Assembly: GCA_937915285.1 (NCBI GenBank)
Contig: CALDNG010000157.1
Span: 1-6,165, forward strand
DNA: 6,165 nucleotides
Direction of reading: 5' to 3'
DNA from: an uncultured Desulfomonile sp.
Lineage (GTDB): Bacteria > Desulfobacterota > Desulfomonilia > Desulfomonilales > Desulfomonilaceae
Shown: positions 1 to 5,036 of the stretch, in pieces
Layout: every line of letters starts with the position of its first letter
Numbering within the stretch: the stretch's first letter is position 1
Translations under genes and position numbers: made by a program
Notes under the pieces: model-generated
Told to the model about the DNA's origin: nothing
Database searches by the model: none
The model's input: the letters and a program-made list of their open reading frames with translations, nothing else

Positions 1-1158
1 GGAGAGGATGGACAAAGAGGCGTTAATTCCTGCAATCAATCCCTGCGCAGCGGGCTCTTCATAACCTGATTTTCCGTTGATCTATCCAGCCAGGACCAGG
101 CCCGGATAGGTTTTGGACTCTAGGGTGAGCTTGAGGCATTTGGGATCTATGTAGTCGTACTCGATGGCGTATGCCGGTCTGACTATCTCGGCACACTCAA
201 GGCCGGGAACCGATCTGACGAGTTCCAGTTGCAGCTCCGCTGGCAAAGAATTACCCAGGCCCTTCAAGTAAAGTTCGTTAGTCCTTAATCCCTCGGGCTC
301 GGCTACCACCGGGTGACGGTTACGCTCAGGAAACCTGGCAACCTTGTCTTCAAGTGATGGGCAGTACCTTGCAGGGGCCCCCTTAATGGCTCCGGAATAC
401 AACGAGGAGCGTATTAGATTGTCCCTAACGATAGCGTGGGTCAGGTCTGAGGTGTAAGTACGAAAGCACGATCGATTGGGTCTGAGTATTTCCTCCGTTG
501 AGATGGAGAATGGCCTCGCTATCCCGTCACCTGGATCTTCCACCATGGCGCCCAGATTGACAGTGGTTCCTTTGACCCTCGGTGGGGTTCCTGTCTTGAA
601 TCGTCCCCATGGTAATGACATATTCCTGAGGAATTCAGCCAAACGTTGAGCGGGAAATTCTCCGGCCCGCCCTGCCCCATAACTTACCGGGCCTTGGTGA
701 ATTTTACCGGCAAGAAAAGTTCCTGTGGCCAGAATTACGGCTTCTGAATGGATTTTGTAACCAGAGCGCTCTATTATGCCTACGCATTTCGCTTCGTCCA
801 GTATCAGCCCATCTACCATTTCCTGCCGGACCAGGATGTTTGGCTCTGATTCGACCGCTGATTTCATGGCAATGGAATAATCCAGCCGATCACATTGCAT
901 CCTGGAACCCTGAACCGCAGGACCTTTACTGGTTCCCAGGTTCTTATACTGGATGCAGCTTGCGTCAGCCGCCTTGCCCATCTCACCGCCTAATGCGTCA
1001 ATCTCTTTGACCAGATGACCTTTTCCCAGCCCTCCAATGGATGGATTGCACGGCATAAGCCCGATGGAATCGGCGCTCAGGGTGTACATCCAGACAGTCA
1101 AACCCATCCTGGCGGCAGCAAGCGCAGCCTCGCAACCGGCATGCCCCGCCCCAACCAC
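1..1158 (-). CDS. mnmG: MnmG (GidA) tRNA U34 carboxymethylaminomethyl-modification enzyme, interrupted by an in-frame amber codon; 3' end outside window
   Basis: FAD-dependent MnmG works with MnmE to install the cmnm5 group on the wobble uridine of several tRNAs in the cytoplasm. Counting from the GTG start, the Rossmann motif VGAGHAG lies at residues 2-8, the CNPSIGGLGKGHLVKEIDALGG block at about 37-58, and YCPSLEDKVARF at 265-276. C37 and C266 match the two functional cysteines of E. coli MnmG (C47, C277). The frame stops at TAG 82-84, right after GLVLAG, but beyond it reads INGKSGYEEPAAQG, the rest of the second GidA signature (normally AGQINGTTGYEEAAAQG). So the gene continues off the window, which covers only about 60% of a typical 620-630 residue protein. 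The GTG start has an AAGG six bases upstream but removes part of the first beta strand: the frame above it reads ISDPRIIVV with no ATG/GTG/TTG before a TGA at 1228-1230. It could be a fresh pseudogene, a sequencing error or a recoded TAG. The family call is near certain; functionality is not. Confidence 0.93.
82..84 (-). other. In-frame amber (TAG) at the invariant Gln of the second GidA signature
   Basis: On the minus strand the codons read GGT TAG ATC AAC GGA, while the family reads G-Q-I-N-G. CAG to TAG is one transition. The flanking residues on both sides stay aligned with MnmG without a frameshift, so only this codon is wrong. Confidence 0.85.
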
Positions 1159-1174
1159 TATTATCCTTGGATCA

Positions 1175-2425
1175 CTAATTTTGGGCCGCCTTATCTTTCT
1201 CTTTCTGGGGTTGTTCCATTCTGACCATCAACCATCTCTGGGTCTTGTTCGGTCCAAAATGGACCAGGGCTTCGGTCTGGTCGAGGGTCAGATTGTAAAT
1301 CCCGGTTTCCATAACTATGTCGCTGTCCTTACCATCAGCAAAAGACCAGGCTGCCCGCTGCGTTTGCCTGTCCACCGAGCCTTTCACCGGTCTGGTTGTG
1401 TCCGTGCCGGTATTGTAATAGGTTCCCTTAATGATGCCCTGCTTGTCAACCGCCAGTTGGAGCAGTGTATTTGAACTGCTCGTCCCGACCTGCGTTAGAG
1501 CAAAAACACCAAGCGGCATCAGCTCTTCATCAGCCTGCGTGGGGCTGTCAGCAGGCGTGGCGATTTTGCTGGCCTGATTGTAGTATTCCGGAGCCGACGC
1601 TACCGGGGTATCGTTGGAATAGACGTTATCACCCTCGTAATAAATTCCTGAAGAATAGTCGTAGTACTGTGGCGAGGCCCAGGCTGTTCCTGCAATCCAG
1701 CCGGCTAAAGCGCCCCATGCCGCCGGCCTCCACCAGTGATTCCAGGCATACTGGTAACGTCCCATGTTCTCCCAATACTGGTGAGCCAGGTTTGGGTGAG
1801 CTGCCCACCATTGAGGAGTAAAAAGGTTGTCATATCGGTTTTGGATGTTGTTTCTGACCTGGTCGGCGTTGATCTTGTCTCGTGCCGGTAGTTTGTCCGG
1901 TTGACCATCCCTGGAAAGGTCCCTGTTCATCCTAGCAGGCCGGTCACCACTGCCGATTCTGTCACCAGATCCAGGTCGTTCCATCAGATGTTGCGCTCCA
2001 ATTGCGCCAATTGCGCCTGCTGCTGCGCCAGCTCCAATTTTTCCAAGATCAGACAGACCTTTCTGACTCTCAGGAGGCAGATTCAGGAATTTCTGGAGGT
2101 TATCCTTTGTGGGCTTTGATTGAACCTCCATAGGTAAGTCTCTGTCAAACTGCTTTCCCCTACCCTGCCTGATCTCTGAGGCCGGCTTTGACCTTCTTTC
2201 CATCTGGCGGCTCTCTGGTTCGCGGATCCGTTCTCTCCTGTATTCACCGCCCAGATGTCCACCAAACTCTGATCCACCGCCTCTGAATTCAGAACCTCCA
2301 AATCCTGAGTGACCTCCGCCAAATCCCCCGCGGCCACCACCAAAACCGCCCCTGGCCTCAGTGGAATCTACAGTCCAAAGCATGATCGATACAATGAACA
2401 TCAAAAACATGAAAATTCTTCTCAT
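1175..2425 (-). CDS. Secreted Gly-rich/aromatic-rich protein with a conserved C-terminal beta module, function unknown
   Basis: A 416-residue protein with a signal peptide at residues 1-24 (MRRIFMF, a hydrophobic stretch, then TEA before the probable cut). It is followed by a Gly/Phe/Arg-rich low-complexity segment (about 26-60), a charged Arg/Glu/Gln region, an Ala/Gly hydrophobic stretch (about 129-145), a Trp/Tyr-rich section (about 202-271, with QWW, NHWW and PQYYDY), and a compact C-terminal module (about 302-406) containing LMPLGVFALTQ, GTYYNTGTD, VKGSVDRQTQRAAW and TQRWLMVRMEQP. The layout recalls uncharacterised cell-surface proteins of Planctomycetes and Desulfobacterota; that is a memory-based resemblance, and no activity can be assigned. 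It is probably exported and envelope-associated. It lies 22 bases after the SnoaL-like gene, so the two are likely co-transcribed. The stop is TAG followed directly by TGA, next to the mnmG start. An ATG at 2437 in the same frame overlaps the ribosome binding site and is not the likely start. Confidence 0.82.
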   Translation of the reverse strand: MRRIFMFLMFIVSIMLWTVDSTEARGGFGGGRGGFGGGHSGFGGSEFRGGGSEFGGHLGGEYRRERIREPESRQMERRSKPASEIRQGRGKQFDRDLPMEVQSKPTKDNLQKFLNLPPESQKGLSDLGKIGAGAAAGAIGAIGAQHLMERPGSGDRIGSGDRPARMNRDLSRDGQPDKLPARDKINADQVRNNIQNRYDNLFTPQWWAAHPNLAHQYWENMGRYQYAWNHWWRPAAWGALAGWIAGTAWASPQYYDYSSGIYYEGDNVYSNDTPVASAPEYYNQASKIATPADSPTQADEELMPLGVFALTQVGTSSSNTLLQLAVDKQGIIKGTYYNTGTDTTRPVKGSVDRQTQRAAWSFADGKDSDIVMETGIYNLTLDQTEALVHFGPNKTQRWLMVRMEQPQKEKDKAAQN

Positions 2426-2430
2426 GGCGA

Positions 2431-2436
2431 CCTCCA
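2431..2436 (-). promoter_or_regulatory. Ribosome binding site GGAGGT fixing the start at 2425
   Basis: GGAGGT is followed by five bases (CGCC plus spacing) and the ATG at 2423-2425. The alternative ATG at 2435-2437 would place this Shine-Dalgarno inside the coding sequence and adds MEVA ahead of an otherwise standard signal peptide. Confidence 0.75.
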
Positions 2437-2447
2437 TGACGTGTCAC

Positions 2448-3368
2448 TTATTTCTTGTCTTTTTTGGGCTTGTGATCAGATTTTCTAACAACTACAATTT
2501 CTTCGGTGTTAGGCAACGGCGTTCCGGATACCTCACGACCTGTTGATCTCCAGATAAGCCTGTCAGGGCCGTCTGGTCTAAAAATATTTATAGCAGAAGC
2601 TCTCTTCCCATCAGCAAGGATTGAAGACATGGTTACAGACCAACCATCCACGTCCTTGGACCATGTCCCTTGCCCCATGGCCCCTTCCGAATCAAAAACC
2701 CATGATTTCAGAGACTTTGAAACGGGATCCCATCCAATAAAATGATAACCCTCGAACTCGCTGTCTCCATTTATTGAAATCCTGAAGCGTCCCTTTATGA
2801 AACTCTTGTTAGGCTCCCATTCGAATTTTGTCTCAACCGTTTCGTCATTCTTGCTGTCAACCCATTCCCCGATAAGCCATGACAATTCGGATAGTTTGGA
2901 GTAGCTTTCAAATGAAGCCAGATGCTCGTCATCCATCCTGGAGATCAGCCACCGGTCCTTTTCCCTGGTGAATATGGCCGTGTATTCCAGATCATTTTGT
3001 TTTTTCCCCGGAAGCTCAAGTCTGACCGCACCCCTGGCTACAGCCCTGGAATCTGAAACCATTAAAATTCTGGGCGAATTCAATAGACTAATCTTCGCCT
3101 CCGGCTGTTCCCTGAAAAAAGAATCAAGCCTTTTGCGTAATTTCTCTGGACCTTTTATTTTATGTCCGCCAGGCGCTTTGTATTCGGCGTCAGCGCTCCA
3201 GTATTTGACTGCAGATGCTGCATCATGACGGTTAAACGCTTCGAAATAGCCGGTGAGTGTCTGCCGAACCATTTCGTCCCGGTTTTTTGAGTCATCGGCA
3301 AGAATTGAGCCTGAGGACAAAACCAGAAATAATGTCACAACAATCATGACCCGAGAATGTTTCCTCAT
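2448..3368 (-). CDS. Secreted two-domain protein: SnoaL/NTF2-like (SgcJ/EcaC-type) plus DUF1579-like C-terminal half
   Basis: A 306-residue protein with a signal peptide (MRKHSRVMIVVTLFLVLSSG, cut likely after ILA at about 25). Residues about 28-155 look like an NTF2/SnoaL cone fold: a helix with LTGYFEAFNRHDAASAVKYW, then SADAEYKAPGGHKIKGPEKL, and the later strands RAVARGAVRLEL and DRWLISRMDDE. Residues about 160-298 begin LSWLIGEWVD and carry EGYHFIGWDPVSKSLKSWVFDSEG, a beta-barrel pattern like DUF1579/lipocalin-type domains. The tail is Lys-rich (KPKKDKK). Proteins of this arrangement are annotated as SgcJ/EcaC family or SnoaL-like with no proven substrate; the fold can bind small hydrophobic ligands or catalyse simple isomerisations. 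AGAGAGG lies nine bases before the ATG. It is the first gene of the leftward group, and no convincing promoter was found upstream. Confidence 0.85.
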   Translation of the reverse strand: MRKHSRVMIVVTLFLVLSSGSILADDSKNRDEMVRQTLTGYFEAFNRHDAASAVKYWSADAEYKAPGGHKIKGPEKLRKRLDSFFREQPEAKISLLNSPRILMVSDSRAVARGAVRLELPGKKQNDLEYTAIFTREKDRWLISRMDDEHLASFESYSKLSELSWLIGEWVDSKNDETVETKFEWEPNKSFIKGRFRISINGDSEFEGYHFIGWDPVSKSLKSWVFDSEGAMGQGTWSKDVDGWSVTMSSILADGKRASAINIFRPDGPDRLIWRSTGREVSGTPLPNTEEIVVVRKSDHKPKKDKK

Positions 3369-3383
3369 GATAAACCGCCTCTC

Positions 3384-3761
3384 TTTTAATACAGTGAAAA
3401 CAAAAGGATAAAGCAGGTGACGAGAAACAGGACAAGGGCCTGGTAAATGCGCCTAACTCTCCGAATTTTATAGTTTGGCAGCTAAGCAAGCATCGGACCC
3501 GGTAGATCCAGTGCCTCATGCCGGCTCGTTTCAGCATGATAATCCAGAAATCACTTGGTAGAGCTTAGGATTGCAAACCCGGGTTTGAACTAAGTCAGCA
3601 TGATGCCAAGAGATTATTTTTTCTGAAGTTGAATGTTTTTTGATGTTTTGTCAAGGTCAGTATCGGGCCAAGATGAAACCGCAAACTGCAAATGATTTTG
3701 GAATTTACCAAAACAACTCCACAAAGATCCAGGAGAATCACGTATCGGCCCCACGATGAGA
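3384..3761. other. Intergenic stretch without a recognisable gene
   Basis: No frame here has both a plausible start and a recognisable product. It carries the leader of the SnoaL-like gene, a tRNA-like relic (separate entry) and AT-rich sequence at about 3615-3660. On the minus strand, just after the thioredoxin-like selenoprotein, CTCC (3732-3735) can pair with GGAG (3717-3720) ahead of TTGTTTT. This four-base stem is too weak to call a terminator with confidence. Confidence 0.6.
3531..3604 (+). pseudogene. Possible decayed tRNA-Cys fragment between 10-bp direct repeats
   Basis: TTGGTAGAGC (3555-3564) matches a tRNA D-arm, and GGATTGCAAA (3568-3577) matches the tRNA-Cys anticodon arm, with loop TTGCAAA and anticodon GCA. 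TTTGAAC (3584-3590) resembles a T loop, with T in place of the conserved C56. Only six bases separate the anticodon loop from the T-loop-like sequence, where about fifteen are needed, and the stems do not pair properly, so it cannot be a working tRNA. TCAGCATGAT occurs at 3531-3540 and 3595-3604, flanking it. Chance resemblance is possible. Confidence 0.25.
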
Positions 3762-4019
3762 TTAACTACGACTCCTTATTTCGTTTTCTAGCTCAGCTTC
3801 TGAAATATCGCTTCCCTCAACGATTACATCGTCATCTATCATAATCGACGGAGCCCCTGGAAGGTCAGTTTCAAGCCACTCATCAGACCTGTAATGCTCC
3901 CGTGAATGTATGACTGTTTCCACATCCAAAGCATATTTGGCGCTCAGACCGGGCGCAATTTCCATAAAATGGGTTCAGGCGTTGCCATTGGGTTGGTTGA
4001 GGAATAGTCTAAGCTTCAT
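3762..4019 (-). CDS. Thioredoxin-fold selenoprotein with Sec15 (UxxF), read through an in-frame UGA
   Basis: An 85-residue protein if UGA 3975-3977 is decoded as selenocysteine: MKLRLFLNQPNGNA-U-THFMEIAPGLSAKY, then DVETVIHS, LPGAPSIMIDDDVIVEGS and a C-terminal helix. This fits a small thioredoxin/glutaredoxin fold: beta strand 1 (residues 2-8), Sec at the start of helix 1 (U15-T-H-F), strand 2, a probable cis-Pro in GAPS before strand 3, and strand 4. The start is chosen because ATG 4017-4019 has AAGGAG eight bases upstream. The ATG after the UGA (3963-3965) has no such site and would delete strand 1 and the active site. A SECIS-like hairpin with loop GGUCU follows the UGA. There is no cysteine in the chain, so Sec is the only chalcogen redox residue. 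It is divergent from a second selenoprotein gene. It may belong to the NCBI-named thioredoxin-like (seleno)protein group such as SaoT; that name is recalled, not verified. The stop is TAA. Confidence 0.8.
3940..3977 (-). promoter_or_regulatory. Sec UGA codon and bacterial SECIS-like hairpin of the thioredoxin-like selenoprotein
   Basis: The UGA is at 3975-3977. Starting 19 bases after it, GCGC (3953-3956) pairs with GCGC (3940-3943); inside, C-A is mismatched and C-G closes the loop GGUCU. The apical G-G-U lies 25-27 bases past the UGA, within the usual 16-37 range. The apex C-GGUCU-G closely resembles the E. coli fdhF SECIS apex (AGGUCU closed by G-C pairs), whose loop G and U contact SelB. 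The fold was judged by eye. Confidence 0.7.
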
Positions 4020-4059
4020 CTCTTGCTCTCCTTTGTCCGATAGAATTACTGTGACTCCC

Positions 4060-4088
4060 AATATATATTGTTGCACTTCTCCCATCAA
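4060..4088 (-). promoter_or_regulatory. Probable sigma-70-type promoter of the thioredoxin-like selenoprotein gene
   Basis: The -35 is TTGATG (4083-4088), followed by 17 bases and the -10 TATATT (4060-4065; 5 of 6 to consensus). It would start transcription near 4053, about 34 bases before the ATG. Confidence 0.45.
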
Positions 4089-4097
4089 GAATATAAC
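4068..4097 (+). promoter_or_regulatory. Possible sigma-70-type promoter of the C_GCAxxG_C_C selenoprotein gene, overlapping the divergent one
   Basis: TTGTTG (4068-4073), 18 bases, then TATAAC (4092-4097, 5 of 6). The -35 is weak (3 of 6). An alternative is the extended -10 TGCTATATT (4137-4145), closer to the gene but lacking a -35. No operator is evident. Confidence 0.3.
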
Positions 4098-4247
4098 CAG
4101 GCCAGGAAGTTTTTACTGTCTATAAACTGTCGCCGCTGCTATATTTCGGGCTCGGCAAGCAACTGAGCGTCTGAAAATGTAGGCTCATGAAAAACGGTCT
4201 GGTGAATTTCAGCATTTGATTCGGTATGTTGGAAAGGATGACAACGC

Positions 4248-4700
4248 ATGGATACCCAGGTTATAGAGCAAAGGGCCAGAGAACTTTTTGGCGCGGGTTT
4301 TCGTTGAGCGGAGAGTGTTCTGCTCGCCGTGGCTGAGCGTACATGTATTCAATCCGAACTGATCCCCGCAATAGCGACCGGTTTTTGCGGAGGGGTGTCT
4401 CGAACCAGGGGAATGTGCGGGGCAGTGAGTGGCGCGGTAATGGCGCTGGGAATGCTATATGGCAGAACTCAAGCGGGATCATCCACTGATGTAATTTATA
4501 AAAAGGTTCAGGAACTTATCGCTGCTTTTGAAAAGAGTTATCATACAATTAACTGCTTTGAACTAATCGGTTGTGATTTTAATCTTGAATCCGATCAGGC
4601 CAGATGGAAAGAATCTGGACTCGCCGAACAGTGTCTCGAATATACCGCTGTTGCAGCTCGCCTGGTGGCTAAATCCATCACTGAAGATTTCCCAAGGTGA
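4248..4700 (+). CDS. C_GCAxxG_C_C family redox selenoprotein, Sec20 at the first conserved Cys position
   Basis: A 150-residue protein if UGA 4305-4307 is read as selenocysteine, matching the usual family length of about 140. The N-terminus MDTQVIEQRARELFGAGFR-U-AESVLLA corresponds to the family pattern ending GFNCAEAVL, so Sec sits exactly where homologues have Cys. The rest fits: ATGFCGGVSRTRGMCGAVSG contains the CGAxxG motif at C57; NCFELIGCD gives C103 and C109, and C129 follows in EQCLEY; further cysteines are C33 and C47. The family is a putative redox or metal-binding group of unknown reaction, often near transporter or oxidoreductase genes. Start: ATG 4248 with AAAGGA nine bases upstream. 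A GTG at 4329 after the UGA would drop Sec and part of the first helix and has no good ribosome site. The gene ends with an ordinary UGA. It is divergent from the thioredoxin-like selenoprotein, so the two may act as redox partners (inference). Confidence 0.88.
4305..4339 (+). promoter_or_regulatory. Sec UGA codon and bacterial SECIS-like hairpin of the C_GCAxxG_C_C selenoprotein
   Basis: The UGA is at 4305-4307. GCUC (4322-4325) pairs with GAGC (4335-4338), and GC (4326-4327) with GC (4332-4333), leaving a bulged U at 4334 and the loop CGUG (4328-4331). The loop G-U is 22-23 bases after the UGA. A bulged U and a loop GU are the features SelB needs in E. coli, although here the bulge is on the 3' arm. 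The fold was judged by eye. Confidence 0.6.
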
Positions 4701-4701
4701 G

Positions 4702-4731
4702 TTTCAGATTCTATTGCAGTAGTATCTGAAA
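4702..4731. repeat. Inverted repeat directly after the selenoprotein stop
   Basis: TTTCAGAT (4702-4709) and ATCTGAAA (4724-4731) form an eight-base perfect stem with a 14-base loop, starting two bases after the UGA stop. No T-tract follows, so it is not a standard intrinsic terminator. It may protect the 3' end or assist termination. Confidence 0.5.
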
Positions 4732-4837
4732 AACCCTCTTGAAATCTTTCTGGCATGAACTAGGCCCTTCCCTGTTTTCAGTCTGTCTTCTTTGACGACC
4801 GTCCCACTTGAGGCTCCTCCTGATTCTATTATGGTCT

Positions 4838-4862
4838 GGACTGCAAAAAAGTCTTAATTTTT
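4838..4862 (+). terminator. Weak intrinsic terminator candidate
   Basis: GGACT (4838-4842) pairs with AGTCT (4850-4854, one G-U pair) around a seven-base loop, followed by TAATTTTT. The stem is short, so efficiency is doubtful. Its place, about 140 bases after the selenoprotein stop, fits a role for that transcript. Confidence 0.3.
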
Positions 4863-4867
4863 ACTAC

Positions 4868-4881
4868 TTGACTTAAGTCAA
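4868..4881. promoter_or_regulatory. Perfect 14-bp palindrome TTGACTTAAGTCAA, FNR/CRP-superfamily-like operator
   Basis: The half-sites TTGAC and GTCAA are separated by TTAA. FNR sites are TTGAT-N4-ATCAA, and some FNR/CRP relatives (for example HcpR-type regulators) use TTGAC-N4-GTCAA-like sites. It lies 155 bases before the cyclic-nucleotide-binding kinase gene. The assignment to a regulator is inference. Confidence 0.45.
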
Positions 4882-4946
4882 TGTCTTCTTGTTTTCCTCC
4901 TGCTAAACTGGTGCAAGCGTCAAGGATTCAGTTTATGCAGATTTCG

Positions 4947-4963
4947 TCAGGAGCTTTTCCTGA
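4947..4963 (+). repeat. Small hairpin in the kinase gene leader
   Basis: TCAGGA (4947-4952) and TCCTGA (4958-4963) pair around the loop GCTTT. No T-tract follows. A leader structure is possible, and nothing identifies a riboswitch. Confidence 0.3.
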
Positions 4964-5036
4964 GGGTTTCCAAAATCAGTTGCATACGTTTCCAGTCTTT
5001 CCGGTCCGACGGATGACAACCCTTGGAGGAATTCGC

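Larger units (their letters stand above)
4701..5036. other. Intergenic region and leader of the kinase gene, no coding sequence
   Basis: No convincing gene is seen on either strand. It contains, in order, a hairpin just after the selenoprotein stop, a weak terminator-like hairpin with a T-tract, a perfect 14-bp palindrome and a small hairpin in the probable leader (separate entries). GGAGGA (5025-5030) is the ribosome site for the ATG at 5037. No good -10 was found at the right distance from the palindrome, whose TTGACT could itself be a -35. Confidence 0.6.

Noticed and set aside
1037..1474. Open frames on the plus strand opposite mnmG and the Gly-rich gene (also 1015-1224 and 1465-1821)
   Set aside because: They lie antisense to recognised genes, have low-complexity or unlikely composition, no ribosome site and no family resemblance.
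2083..2343. Minus-strand frames inside the Gly-rich gene (also 1629-1811 and 1705-1908)
   Set aside because: They are out-of-frame readings of a real gene whose own frame has a signal peptide, a ribosome site and coherent domains.
3369..3480. Possible promoter TTGTCC with TTTATC for the SnoaL-like gene, and a TATAAA further upstream
   Set aside because: The first pair matches consensus poorly (4 of 6 and 3 of 6) and the TATAAA has no -35 at usable distance.
3292..3537. Minus-strand frame overlapping the start of the SnoaL-like gene
   Set aside because: Its sequence shows no domain, it overlaps the well-supported signal peptide in another frame, and it has no clear ribosome site.
3762..3965. 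67-residue version of the thioredoxin-like gene starting after the UGA
   Set aside because: It lacks strand 1 and the active-site residue and has no Shine-Dalgarno, while the ATG at 4019 has AAGGAG at ideal spacing.
4261..4482. Minus-strand frame opposite the C_GCAxxG_C_C gene
   Set aside because: It is antisense to a recognised family protein and shows no features of its own.
4329..4700. 123-residue version of the C_GCAxxG_C_C gene starting at GTG 4329
   Set aside because: It drops the conserved N-terminal helix and the first Cys/Sec column of the family; ATG 4248 has a good ribosome site.
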